Shown here: positions 16,562 through 24,762 of the stretch, piece after piece
Numbering within the stretch: position 1 is the first letter of the stretch
How the letters are laid out: each line of letters opens with the position of its first letter
Assembly (NCBI RefSeq): GCF_001439635.1
Contig: NZ_LMBZ01000007.1
Coordinates: 123,158 to 156,943 of the forward strand
Reading direction: 5' to 3'
Length of the DNA stretch: 33,786 nucleotides
Source: Solibacillus cecembensis
GTDB taxonomy: Bacteria > Bacillota > Bacilli > Bacillales_A > Planococcaceae
Notes under the pieces: model-generated
Told to the model about the DNA's origin: nothing
Database searches by the model: none
Seen by the model: only the letters and a program-made list of their open reading frames with translations
Position numbers and translations under genes: made by a program

Positions 16562-17416
16562 ATGGCAAACCAAGATCTATTTTCACTTATTCATTCAAGG
16601 TACAATTCATTTACGAACACAGAAAAAAAAGTAGCTGACTATATTCTTGAAAATATTAAAGAGGTTATTTATATGTCAATCACGGATTTGGCAGATGCAT
16701 GTAACGTAGGGGAATCCAGTGTTTTTAGATTTTGCAAAACGATGGATTTAAAAGGATACCAAGAATTTAAAATTGTATTAGCTCATAGTATTTCCCTTGA
16801 TGACGAAACCCCACAACTTTCCAGCACCATTACAATGCAGGATACAATTGGAGAACTAGCATCTAAAGTGCTCTCTTCAAATATCAATGCAATGACAGAG
16901 ACGTATAACTTAATGACAGAAAATGATATTTCCGATGCGGTTGAAAGTATGGTCCAAGCGGAAAGAATTCATTTTTTTGGGGTAGGTTCCTCCTTAATGA
17001 CCGCAATGGAAGCGAAAAATAAGTTTATGAGGATTACGAATAAAACGGAATGCTCCATCGATTCACATCTTCAAGTGATGTCTGCGGCTTTAATGACAGA
17101 AAAAGATGTAGCTGTCCTCATTTCCTATTCGGGTTCAACAAAAGATACGATTGAAGTGGCAAAAGTAGCAAAAGAACGCGGCGCAAAAATTATTTCTATT
17201 ACTAGATTCGCAAAATCTCCTTTGACCAGTTACTCGGATATTACATTACTTTGCGGTGCGAATGAAGGCCCGCTTCAAGGTGGGAGTTTAACTGCAAAGA
17301 TCGCACAACTGTATCTTTTAGATTTACTCTACTTTGAATATTTTAAAAGAACGAATCAGGAAGCAGTTCACAACAAAGAACGAACTGCAAATGCGGTTAT
17401 TGAAAAGATGCTGTAA
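16562..17416 (+). CDS. RpiR/MurR-family regulator, probable NanR
   Basis: A 284-residue regulator with an N-terminal RpiR helix-turn-helix (about 1-77; the motif LADACNVGESSVFRFCK is clear) and a C-terminal SIS phosphosugar-binding domain (about 125-260, with FFGVGSSLM and ISYSGSTKDT). RpiR proteins of sialic-acid loci sense ManNAc-6-P or GlcNAc-6-P. It starts after AAGGAG, 18 bases from the kinase stop, and is the last gene of the operon before a 215-base gap. No operator sequence could be identified with confidence. Confidence 0.88.
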   Translation: MANQDLFSLIHSRYNSFTNTEKKVADYILENIKEVIYMSITDLADACNVGESSVFRFCKTMDLKGYQEFKIVLAHSISLDDETPQLSSTITMQDTIGELASKVLSSNINAMTETYNLMTENDISDAVESMVQAERIHFFGVGSSLMTAMEAKNKFMRITNKTECSIDSHLQVMSAALMTEKDVAVLISYSGSTKDTIEVAKVAKERGAKIISITRFAKSPLTSYSDITLLCGANEGPLQGGSLTAKIAQLYLLDLLYFEYFKRTNQEAVHNKERTANAVIEKML

Positions 17417-17631
17417 AGTGGAAACCTATGAATTTAGTTATTTAAACTGTTACGGGAAGTCATGTCCTTTTTGGCTGCTCGTAATAGTTTTTATATACAA
17501 AATATGACTTAGAAAGCTGCTTTTTTTTAACCTGTTTTATCTGAATATTCAAAACTATAAATTTGGATGATAGCATGGTGTAATCAAGCGACCGGGTGAT
17601 ATTTTGAAATAAAAAATGAGGAGGAAATACT

Positions 17632-18780
17632 TTGAAAAAAGGATTATTCGTAACGGCAATTGCATCCATGTTGATTTTGAGTGGGAATGTTGGTGGGAAA
17701 GCGAGTGCAGCTGATGGTGAAAAATCGGTAGAAAGAATCGTTTGGGAACATGCAGGAGCGTTAGAGGCACAAAAGGGATTTGATAAAAATATTGGAACAG
17801 CAGGTGTGTTAGCAGGGGCTTATAAAGATTATGTCATCGTTGGTGGAGGGGCTAATTTCCCTTATGAATCCGTTTTAAATGGGGGAGCAAAGAAACATTA
17901 TTCCGATATCTATGTATTAAAAAAGAGTAGTAATCAATTAAAAATGGTCGAGCATACGAATCTTACTCATGAAATTGGCTATGGATCTTCCGTAACAACA
18001 GATGCAGGGGTTTATTATATTGGAGGTAGCCCTGAAAAAGAATACGCAGATGATATTACGTTGCTAACAGTGGACAAAAAAAATAAACTAAACGTTAAAA
18101 AAGTAGGCGATTTACCATTCACGATTAGTGATGGGGTTGCGGCTGAAAACGATGGGAAATTGTACATTGGACTTGGCAAGCAAAATGGAAAAGAGAGCAA
18201 TAAATTATATGAATATGATTTAAAAACTTCAAAAACGCGTGAATTAGCAACAATACCGGGCGAAATGGTGCGCAATCAAAGTGTGGCGCAAATATTAAAT
18301 GGACACTTGTACGTATTTAGTGGTGGAGGCTCCATCGCTTATACAGATGGTTATAAATACAATATCGAAAAAAATACATGGTCAAAAGTCTCATCAGTAA
18401 AAGTGGGTAAAAAAGAAATTTCTTTATTAGGTGCAAACTCAGTCAAATTAAATAAAGACGAAATGATGGTAATTGGCGGATTTAATAAAGAAGTATATGA
18501 TCATGCCGTAAAAAATTTAGGCACATTACAAGGCGATGACTTATTAGCTTTCAGAACAACTTACTTTAATACGGACCCTGTTGATTTTAACTGGAATAAA
18601 GATATTTTAATTTATAATGCGAAAAAGGATACTTGGAGATCAGTAGGAAAAATTCCATTTGATGCGCCTTGTGGAGAAGGGCTAGTTTTAATGAAAGATA
18701 CGATTTATTCGATTAATGGCGAAACGAAGCCAGGGGTAAGAACGAATGCTATTTATTCAGGAACAATCCTTTCTAATTAA
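17632..18780 (+). CDS. nanM: Secreted kelch-type N-acetylneuraminate mutarotase (NanM-like)
   Basis: A 382-residue protein with a signal peptide (MKKGLFVTAIASMLILSG, cut near residue 27) and repeated kelch-type blades (VIVGGGANFPYE, YYIGGSPEKEYADD, YVFSGGGSIAYTDGYKY, MVIGGFNKEVYDH). The spacing fits the cyclically permuted mutarotase family of E. coli NanM/YjhT, which speeds the alpha to beta change of free sialic acid outside the cell so the transporter can take it up. TTG start after AGGAGGAAATAC. The 215-base gap upstream suggests its own promoter or partial read-through. In a Gram-positive host the protein would act at the wall or be released. Confidence 0.85.
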   Translation: MKKGLFVTAIASMLILSGNVGGKASAADGEKSVERIVWEHAGALEAQKGFDKNIGTAGVLAGAYKDYVIVGGGANFPYESVLNGGAKKHYSDIYVLKKSSNQLKMVEHTNLTHEIGYGSSVTTDAGVYYIGGSPEKEYADDITLLTVDKKNKLNVKKVGDLPFTISDGVAAENDGKLYIGLGKQNGKESNKLYEYDLKTSKTRELATIPGEMVRNQSVAQILNGHLYVFSGGGSIAYTDGYKYNIEKNTWSKVSSVKVGKKEISLLGANSVKLNKDEMMVIGGFNKEVYDHAVKNLGTLQGDDLLAFRTTYFNTDPVDFNWNKDILIYNAKKDTWRSVGKIPFDAPCGEGLVLMKDTIYSINGETKPGVRTNAIYSGTILSN

Positions 18781-18939
18781 CAATTACGGCCAACGTATAT
18801 AAAAAAATAGGCATCTCCATCCATTTCACGAAGGAGATTACTATAGTGGAATAATAATTGTTTTTTTAAATAATATTTACCAAGGTGAATTTAACTGAAT
18901 GAAATGTTATAATATTTGAAAAAAGGAAAAAGTGATAGC

Positions 18940-19427
18940 ATGTCTTTTTTATTTATTTTCGTGATATTCGTTATTCTCATTATGGTATTTTTGTTATTTG
19001 TAAACAGTGAAAACTCAAGCGATTTAAGATTTCTTATACAAATAGAACATTTAAACGAATTGATAAGGATATTATAAACCCAATCAATCGTATGAGTTCT
19101 ATGTGTGTGTTGAAAAATCAAGAAAACCCCAATCAATCAAATATTTCTAGTCCCATAAGTTCATTACTTATTCAGGCTATAAAATTAAACCAAGTTACGA
19201 TTGAAGAATTTGAAGAAATAATTCGTGATGTTTCAAGGTATCAAAAAGAATATGATAAAATCGGGACATCCATACTACAAGAAGTTGACAGACAAGAGTT
19301 AAGAAGAATTTTTGGGATTAAGTTGATTGAATTCGTAAATGCATTAATCGATAATTTAGAAACAAAAATAAAAGTAAATACATCTATTGAAATAGAAAGA
19401 ATAAAAAAGCAAATAGAGGAAATGTAA
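18940..19427 (+). pseudogene. Membrane-anchored small protein split by a frameshift
   Basis: Two frames abut. The first (18940-19077, 45 aa, MSFLFIFVIFVILIMVFLL) starts with ATG after AAAAGGAAAA and has a strong membrane helix. The second, whose first ATG is at 19092, has no ribosome binding site and runs 111 residues to 19427, rich in Glu, Lys and Ile with helical/coiled-coil character. In the second frame the reading is open back to 19011, as KLKRFKISYTNRTFKRIDK and beyond, a typical basic post-membrane stretch. One extra A in the AAAA run at 19010-19013 would fuse both into a protein of about 162 residues. Family not recognised. A sequencing error in the A-run would make it an intact gene. 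Confidence 0.55.
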
Positions 19428-19437
19428 CACTAATATG

Positions 19438-19491
19438 ATACCTGTAGTTAGGACACTTGAAAAAGAGTGTGCTAATTACAGGTATTTTTTT
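19438..19491 (+). terminator. Rho-independent terminator
   Basis: ATACCTGTAGTTAGGACACT pairs with AGTGTGCTAATTACAGGTAT, a 20-bp stem with one wobble and one mismatch, followed by seven T. It closes the split small-protein gene. Confidence 0.85.
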
Positions 19492-19597
19492 ATATACAAG
19501 ACTTTCAAGAAAAATGGCGGACTAGAGACGATAAGGCGTAACGAGGCACTTTTTACACAAGCGTGTTTGATCTAAACTACAGATTGCTGAAAATTGA

Positions 19598-20143
19598 TCA
19601 TTCATCATTCATAAATTGGATAAAATCATCTTTATAAAAAGCATTGAGGACACATGGTTGTTTTTCCTTGTTTTCTAAAAATTTATGTTCCTGAGGAAAC
19701 TCATTTTCAACGTTCAATCGAATAAAGGGCAATTTTTGTTGGGCCTTTTGAGAACGAATATTGATATTTCTTGCGCCTGCAAACACGACATCTAATTGGA
19801 GTTCTTCAAATGCTATTTTTAACATGTCTATTTTAGAAAGTAAATTGTATCCTTGTCCCCAATATTCATAGCCAATCCAACTACCGATATGACAACTATT
19901 CTTTGCTCGATCGATGAACATTAAAGAGGAAACACCAATTAATTTTCCTTCCTCATTTAAAATGAGACGTGAAACGGTTTTACCATTCTTTTCATCTTCT
20001 AACATACGGTAATTAAATTCTTTTGTATCCTCAATCGTTTGCGTAGGTAACCCAAGTGCATTTTTTACTTCTGGTGCTTGTGATAAGCGATGAATATCAT
20101 ATGCAAATTGATTATCATGCTGGATTAATTTGATTATTTTCAT
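19598..20143 (-). CDS. GNAT N-acetyltransferase, RimJ/RimL type
   Basis: A 181-residue protein of ordinary GNAT length. The acetyl-CoA motif region is visible as SWIGYEYWGQGYNLLSKI, followed by AFEELQLDVVFAGARNIN and NIRSQKAQQKLPF, typical of RimJ/RimL-like acetyltransferases where arginine-serine near the end of the fold precedes the helix. The usual Q/R-x-x-G-x-G/A loop is here WGQGYN. GGAG lies upstream of the ATG. It stands alone, convergent with the upstream small-protein gene and its terminator. Substrate unknown. Confidence 0.8.
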   Translation of the reverse strand: MKIIKLIQHDNQFAYDIHRLSQAPEVKNALGLPTQTIEDTKEFNYRMLEDEKNGKTVSRLILNEEGKLIGVSSLMFIDRAKNSCHIGSWIGYEYWGQGYNLLSKIDMLKIAFEELQLDVVFAGARNINIRSQKAQQKLPFIRLNVENEFPQEHKFLENKEKQPCVLNAFYKDDFIQFMNDE

Positions 20144-20550
20144 AAAACTTTTCTCCTATCTAATTCACTACTAACCGAAAAAACTTAATTAAGGAATTAT
20201 ATCATAATAATACGAAGGTCGTTACGGCAACAAGTAAGATTGACGATTTCCCTTCATGAAAAGAGAATCTCTAGAAGGTACCTATAAATAGTTGTCCGTT
20301 GTGTCTAGCCTTAAAAGTGGATGAATACCCCCCAATAAAAAGATATGTGTTACCTTCAGTTTTTAGACAAACCCGCGGCCTATCAAAAAAATCCGATGTT
20401 TATAGTCCAAACGAAAGCAACACTATAATTTTTAAAAGTTATGCTAACAAGAAGAAGTTGTATGAACGCGCGGATTTATCGCATGAACAAGGTTTTGGTG
20501 TTGACACATCTGTATCAATACAAAATGAAAAATTGATACAATAAATCGTA
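20144..20550. other. Intergenic region, no supported gene
   Basis: About 400 bases. An 81-codon TTG frame (20299-20544) lacks a ribosome binding site and any recognisable motif. A 9-bp perfect inverted repeat, TGTATCAAT/ATTGATACA (20511-20540), lies just before the LacI-gene promoter and could be a regulatory site. Confidence 0.4.
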
Positions 20551-20620
20551 TTGACATATAACAGTTTTGCATGATAAAATCATTGCGGATTAAATGATTA
20601 CATAAATTTGAAACGTTTCA
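20551..20620 (+). promoter_or_regulatory. Promoter and LacI-type operator of the nucleoside operon
   Basis: TTGACA (20551-20556), 18 bases, TAAAAT (20575-20580). Downstream, at 20609-20620, is the perfect 12-bp palindrome TGAAACGTTTCA with the central CG typical of LacI-family operators. It lies between the expected transcription start and the LacI gene start, suggesting autorepression by roadblock or blocked initiation. Confidence 0.75.
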
Positions 20621-20637
20621 TTTTTGGGGTGATTTTA

Positions 20638-21648
20638 TTGGCAGCGACGATAAAAGATATAGTTGCAATGACGGGATTGTCGTTAGGAACTGTTTCTAAG
20701 TATTTAAACGGTCATCAAGTGAAGGAGAAAAACAGGGTACTTATTGAAGAATCGATAGAAAAACTAGATTTCAATGTGAACTTATTTGCTCGAGGGTTGC
20801 GTACGAAATTATCGAGTAATATAGGCTTTATCGTACCATCATTAGAGCTAACGTTTTCGACAAAAATTGTAGCAATCATCGAAAAAATTTTGGCCGAGCA
20901 TGGCTACACGGTAATCATCTGTGTTGTAACAGGCGATTCAAAAGTAGATAAAGCGAAGTTGCAAAATTTAGTCTATCAAAAAGTCGATGGCCTATTAGTC
21001 ATTCCACATGCCAATCATCAATTTTTACAGCAATGGTTAGAGGTTATGGTGAAATCGATTCCAATCATTGTTTTGGACCGTTTGTTCAACTCGAGTACTG
21101 TGCAGCATTTTGTTCTTGTAGATAATGCAAATGCAGCATTTAAGGCAACCGAGTTGTTAATAAAAGCGGGGCATCGTGATGTGGGGATTATATTGGGTGA
21201 TAGAGGTGGTTATACTTCGGATGAACGTCGAAAGGGTTATTTACAAGCATTGGATCATTATCATGTCCCAATTAAAGACGAATACCAAGTTTACGGAAAA
21301 TACCTTAAAGCTGAAGGGTATAAAGCCTGTGAACAACTTTTAAAGTTACCCAATCGACCTACAGCTATTTTTGTGACGAATTATGATATGACCTTAGGGG
21401 TTTTAGAATGTTTGAATGAACATATTTTACAAGTATATGAAGACATTTCGTTAATTGCCTTTGATTTAGATGAAATATCAAAAGTGATAAAACCTAACTT
21501 GGCAATCGTTACGCAGCCAGTAGAAGAAATCGGCTATTATACGGCGGAAGAAATATTGAAAAGTTTGAAAGGCAATCATGCTAATCCAGAAATAAAAATA
21601 TTGGAATGTTCTATTCAACAAGGCGCTTCGATAAAAGAAATAAATTAG
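20638..21648 (+). CDS. LacI-family repressor of the ECF/nucleoside operon
   Basis: A 336-residue regulator of standard LacI size. The N-terminal helix-turn-helix is ATIKDIVAMTGLSLGTVSKY, then a hinge near LFARGLRTKLSSNIGF and a periplasmic-binding-like sensor domain (from about residue 58). TTG at 20638 was chosen because GGGGTG lies just upstream and the HTH then starts at residue 3; an upstream TTG at 20608 lies in the operator palindrome itself. The neighbouring nucleoside hydrolase and ribokinase suggest that a nucleoside, ribose or ribose phosphate is the inducer. Confidence 0.92.
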   Translation: MAATIKDIVAMTGLSLGTVSKYLNGHQVKEKNRVLIEESIEKLDFNVNLFARGLRTKLSSNIGFIVPSLELTFSTKIVAIIEKILAEHGYTVIICVVTGDSKVDKAKLQNLVYQKVDGLLVIPHANHQFLQQWLEVMVKSIPIIVLDRLFNSSTVQHFVLVDNANAAFKATELLIKAGHRDVGIILGDRGGYTSDERRKGYLQALDHYHVPIKDEYQVYGKYLKAEGYKACEQLLKLPNRPTAIFVTNYDMTLGVLECLNEHILQVYEDISLIAFDLDEISKVIKPNLAIVTQPVEEIGYYTAEEILKSLKGNHANPEIKILECSIQQGASIKEIN

Positions 21649-21662
21649 TATTTCTTTTATCG
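21629..21662 (+). terminator. Hairpin across the LacI stop codon
   Basis: CGATAAAAGAAATA pairs perfectly with TATTTCTTTTATCG (14 bp, six-base loop holding the TAG stop). There is no T-run beyond it. It may weaken read-through from the regulator into the transporter genes. Confidence 0.55.
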
Positions 21663-21665
21663 CTA

Positions 21666-21685
21666 AAAATGAAACGTTTCATTTT
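21666..21685 (+). promoter_or_regulatory. Second LacI-type operator, before the ECF genes
   Basis: A perfect 20-bp palindrome whose centre is TGAAACGTTTCA, the same core as at 20609-20620, with AAAA/TTTT arms. It sits between the LacI gene and the ECF S gene, so the repressor probably also controls the transporter genes directly. No clear promoter hexamers were found between it and 21743. Confidence 0.8.
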
Positions 21686-21742
21686 CTAGGAAAAGAAGCA
21701 AACATTTACAACTAAAACAGCTATTTTGTGAGGAGAATAACA

Positions 21743-22363
21743 GTGAAGCAAGGAATTAAACATGACTTTACTCTATTAGCACTTTTACTTATTCCTGTAG
21801 GGGTGTCACTAAGTGTAGTCGGATATCAATTATCATCCATTCTTAAATTGCCGGTGTACTTAGATTTAATCGGAACCACGTTAGTAGCAATGATTGCGGG
21901 ACCTTGGATTGGACTCATTACCGGGGGCCTCGGAAACTTAGTAAACGGGATGTTAAATCCAACTTCGATTCCATTCGGATTTGTATCAATTTGTGTTGGG
22001 TTAGCAACAGGTTACTTCTCAAAATGGAAGATGTATACGAACGTAGTAGGCATCGTGATTGCGGGTGCACTAGGAGCCGTTATTGCAGCCATGTCTTCTG
22101 CAGTCGTTGTCGTTTTATTATTCGGTGGTGTTACAGGATCAGGTGTTGATTTGATTACAGCAACATTTTTAGCAGCAGGACAGCAAATTTGGACATCGGT
22201 TATCTCAACAAATATTATTTCTGGAACGGTCAATACGATTATTAATATGGCAATCGCTTTGTTCCTAATTAAACGCATTCCACCTAGATTTTTAGTGAAA
22301 TTAAACTACGGTTGGAACTATATTCCGAAGAAGCTAAGAGAGGTGTTTAAGCAAAATGACTAA
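21743..22363 (+). CDS. ECF transporter S component (putative nucleoside-specific)
   Basis: A 206-residue membrane protein with about six helices, the size and character of an ECF substrate-binding S component. Landmarks are YLDLIGTTLVAMIAGPWIG and LITGGLGNLVNGMLNP, a glycine-rich early region as in other S components. GTG at 21743 was chosen because GAGGAG lies eight bases upstream. It overlaps the T-component gene by eight bases and is followed by A1, A2, a nucleoside hydrolase and ribokinase. This setting suggests a nucleoside as ligand; I do not recognise it as a characterised S component. Confidence 0.82.
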   Translation: MKQGIKHDFTLLALLLIPVGVSLSVVGYQLSSILKLPVYLDLIGTTLVAMIAGPWIGLITGGLGNLVNGMLNPTSIPFGFVSICVGLATGYFSKWKMYTNVVGIVIAGALGAVIAAMSSAVVVVLLFGGVTGSGVDLITATFLAAGQQIWTSVISTNIISGTVNTIINMAIALFLIKRIPPRFLVKLNYGWNYIPKKLREVFKQND

Positions 22364-23096
22364 TGCTATTCAAAAGCTGTATCCTTCAACGAAAATGAGC
22401 ATCGTATTAGCTGTTATTTTATTTACGTTAATGATGCCAGGTTACATATCTCAATATAGTGTTTTCCCTATATTTATCATAATTGCTTTTATATCAGGGG
22501 TAGGAACTAAGTTTTTATCTGCTTTTATAAAATCAATATTTGTACTCGTGCTATTTATTTTTGTTTTCCAATGCTTCTTAATTCCTTCAGATACAGTTAT
22601 CTGGTCGAAAGGGATTTTAACGCTTTACAAAGAAGGGCTAGAAGCAAGTTTATTGATGACATCAAAAATCATTGCGATAAGCTCAAGTTTAATTTGGTTT
22701 TTCTTAGTAACGCCAATTAAAGATATGATGTTTGCTTTAGAAAAAGCCGGATTTTCAAAAAAGTTCACGTTCGTCATTTATTCAACGATTCAATTAATCC
22801 CTCAAATGAAGAAATTATCACAAACCATTCTAGAGGCCCAAAAGTCTCGTGGTATTGAGACAGAAGGTTCTTTAATGATCAGACTAAAGGCGTTTTTACC
22901 GATGTTAGGGCCACTCGTTTTATCATCGATTCAACAAACGGAAGAAAAGGTTTTAGCGTTGGAAGCACGTGCATTTTCGGCAACTGTTCGTAAATCGAGC
23001 TATTATCAAATGAGTAAAAAGCCAGTTGATTATTTAGTGATCAGTGTGATTTTCATCGGCTTTATGATATTCGTATGGTGGAGGTTTTTTAAATGA
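22356..23096 (+). CDS. ecfT: ECF transporter T component (EcfT)
   Basis: A 246-residue membrane protein with about five helices. The two coupling-helix arginine motifs that bind the ATPases appear as EAQKSRGIET and ALEARAFSATVRKS (about residues 161-170 and 201-214). The first reads S-R-G rather than A-R-G. It begins before the S gene ends and itself overlaps the A1 gene by four bases, indicating tight coupling. A dedicated T component in the operon marks a group I ECF transporter. Confidence 0.92.
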   Translation: MTNAIQKLYPSTKMSIVLAVILFTLMMPGYISQYSVFPIFIIIAFISGVGTKFLSAFIKSIFVLVLFIFVFQCFLIPSDTVIWSKGILTLYKEGLEASLLMTSKIIAISSSLIWFFLVTPIKDMMFALEKAGFSKKFTFVIYSTIQLIPQMKKLSQTILEAQKSRGIETEGSLMIRLKAFLPMLGPLVLSSIQQTEEKVLALEARAFSATVRKSSYYQMSKKPVDYLVISVIFIGFMIFVWWRFFK

Positions 23097-23947
23097 GTAT
23101 GATAACAATGAAGAATGTCTATTATCAGTATCCGTTAGAAAAAGAACAGGTGCTTAAAAATATTAACTTATCGATTGAAAAAGGAAAAGTATATGGACTC
23201 GTAGGGCATAACGATGCTGGGAAAACGACACTGTGCAATGTGATTCGCGGATTTATTCCAAGCTTTTACCGTGGCAAGCTAACAGGTGAAATTGAACTAG
23301 ACGGGAAGACCATTCAAGAGTATTCAATGGGTGATTTAGCTACAAGAATTGGTTATTCGTTTCAAAATCCTTTTACACAAATTTCAGGCGTGAAAGAAAC
23401 TGTATTTGAAGAAATTGCGTACGGATTAGAAAATTTAGGAACTGCACCTGAAGTGATTGGTGAAAAAGTACGTGAACTAATCGCGATGTTCAAGTTAGAT
23501 GCGCTTCAAGAAAAGAACCCTTTTGAATTATCAGGTGGTCAAAAACAACGTGTAGCTTTAGCGGCTATTATCGCTTTAGATCCTGAAGTAATTGTGATTG
23601 ATGAACCAACTTCTCAGTTAGATCCTCAAGGTACAGAGGAAATATTTAAGATTATTGATTTGATGAAGAAAAAAGGGAAAACGATTATTTTAGTGGAGCA
23701 TAAAATTGATTTAATAGCCGCTTATGTAGATGAAGTCATTGTGATGAGTCAAGGTGAAATTAAAATGATTGGTAAAACATCAGAAGTTTTTACTAATAAA
23801 GAAGTATTGACATATGGTGGTCAGTTGCCCCAAGTAGCGCTACTTAGCTTAGCTTTGCAGAATGCGGGTATTACAATGCCAACTATTCCAATTACGCTTG
23901 TTGAAGCGCAACAGGCAATCGAGAAAATTCTTTCTAGGGAGGTTTAG
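23093..23947 (+). CDS. ecfA1: ECF transporter ATPase A1
   Basis: A 284-residue ABC ATPase of ECF type. Walker A is GHNDAGKT (38-45), Q-loop FQNPFTQ, signature LSGGQ (146-150), Walker B VIVIDEP and switch histidine in LVEHKID. All catalytic motifs are intact. The downstream half is the C-terminal region usual for EcfA. It overlaps the T gene by four bases and is two bases from the A2 gene. Together with A2 it forms the ATPase heterodimer that drives uptake. Confidence 0.93.
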   Translation: MSMITMKNVYYQYPLEKEQVLKNINLSIEKGKVYGLVGHNDAGKTTLCNVIRGFIPSFYRGKLTGEIELDGKTIQEYSMGDLATRIGYSFQNPFTQISGVKETVFEEIAYGLENLGTAPEVIGEKVRELIAMFKLDALQEKNPFELSGGQKQRVALAAIIALDPEVIVIDEPTSQLDPQGTEEIFKIIDLMKKKGKTIILVEHKIDLIAAYVDEVIVMSQGEIKMIGKTSEVFTNKEVLTYGGQLPQVALLSLALQNAGITMPTIPITLVEAQQAIEKILSREV

Positions 23948-23949
23948 TC

Positions 23950-24762
23950 ATGACTTTTCTACAGTTAAAAGATGTTAGTTTTACGTACCCAAATGGCTTT
24001 CAAGCTGTGCAACATATAAATATGCAATTTGATTTAGGTGAATCTGTAGCGATTATCGGACAAAATGGTGCCGGAAAAACGACTACCGTTAAATTAATGA
24101 ACGCGCTGTTAAAGCCTACATCAGGTGAAGTCCTGATTAATGGTGAAAATACGAGTAAATTTACAACGGCACAAGTTTCTAAAAAAGTAGGGTATGTGTT
24201 TCAAAATCCAGATGATCAGATTTTCCATAGTGACATTTATAGTGAAATTGCTTTTGGTCCGAAAAATCAAAAGTTATCTGCGAGTGAAGTGAAAGAAAAA
24301 GCACTACATGCGGCGGAACTATGTGGTTTGACGAAATGGTTGGAAGAACACCCATATAACCTCCCTTATGCGATGCGAAAATTTATTACGATTGCAGCAG
24401 TAATTGCTATGGACACAGATATAATTATATTAGATGAACCTACAGCGGGGCAGGACCGACACGCAACAAAGCTTTTGGTAGACCTAATAAACCACTTAAC
24501 GGCTCAAGGTAAAACGGTTATAACGATTACACATGATATGGAGTTTGTAGCGAATCATTTTAACCGAGTAATTGTTATGGCAGAAAAGCAAGTGCTTCGC
24601 GATGCCAATGCGAGAGAAGTATTCTGGGACCATGAATTACTTGGGAAAAGTCATTTAAAACAACCGTACATTAGTCAATTAGCCTATTCACTCAATCTAA
24701 ATGAGCCAATTATTACGTTAGACGAGATGGTATCAGCTATAAAAAGGAGAATCAATTCATGA
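23950..24762 (+). CDS. ecfA2: ECF transporter ATPase A2 with atypical signature motif
   Basis: A 270-residue ABC ATPase. Walker A GQNGAGKT (37-44), Q-loop FQNPDDQ (84-90), Walker B IIILDEPTAGQD (158-169) and switch histidine in TITHDMEF are intact. The LSGGQ signature is replaced by NLPYAMRKF (137-145). In a heterodimer, the site completed by this motif should be weakened or inactive while the other site, completed by the A1 LSGGQ, works. It overlaps the nucleoside hydrolase gene by four bases. Confidence 0.9.
   Translation: MTFLQLKDVSFTYPNGFQAVQHINMQFDLGESVAIIGQNGAGKTTTVKLMNALLKPTSGEVLINGENTSKFTTAQVSKKVGYVFQNPDDQIFHSDIYSEIAFGPKNQKLSASEVKEKALHAAELCGLTKWLEEHPYNLPYAMRKFITIAAVIAMDTDIIILDEPTAGQDRHATKLLVDLINHLTAQGKTVITITHDMEFVANHFNRVIVMAEKQVLRDANAREVFWDHELLGKSHLKQPYISQLAYSLNLNEPIITLDEMVSAIKRRINS

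Noticed and set aside
20299..20544. An 81-codon plus-strand frame with TTG start
   Set aside because: No ribosome binding site, no recognisable motif, and it contains the inverted repeat and part of the promoter region of the next operon.
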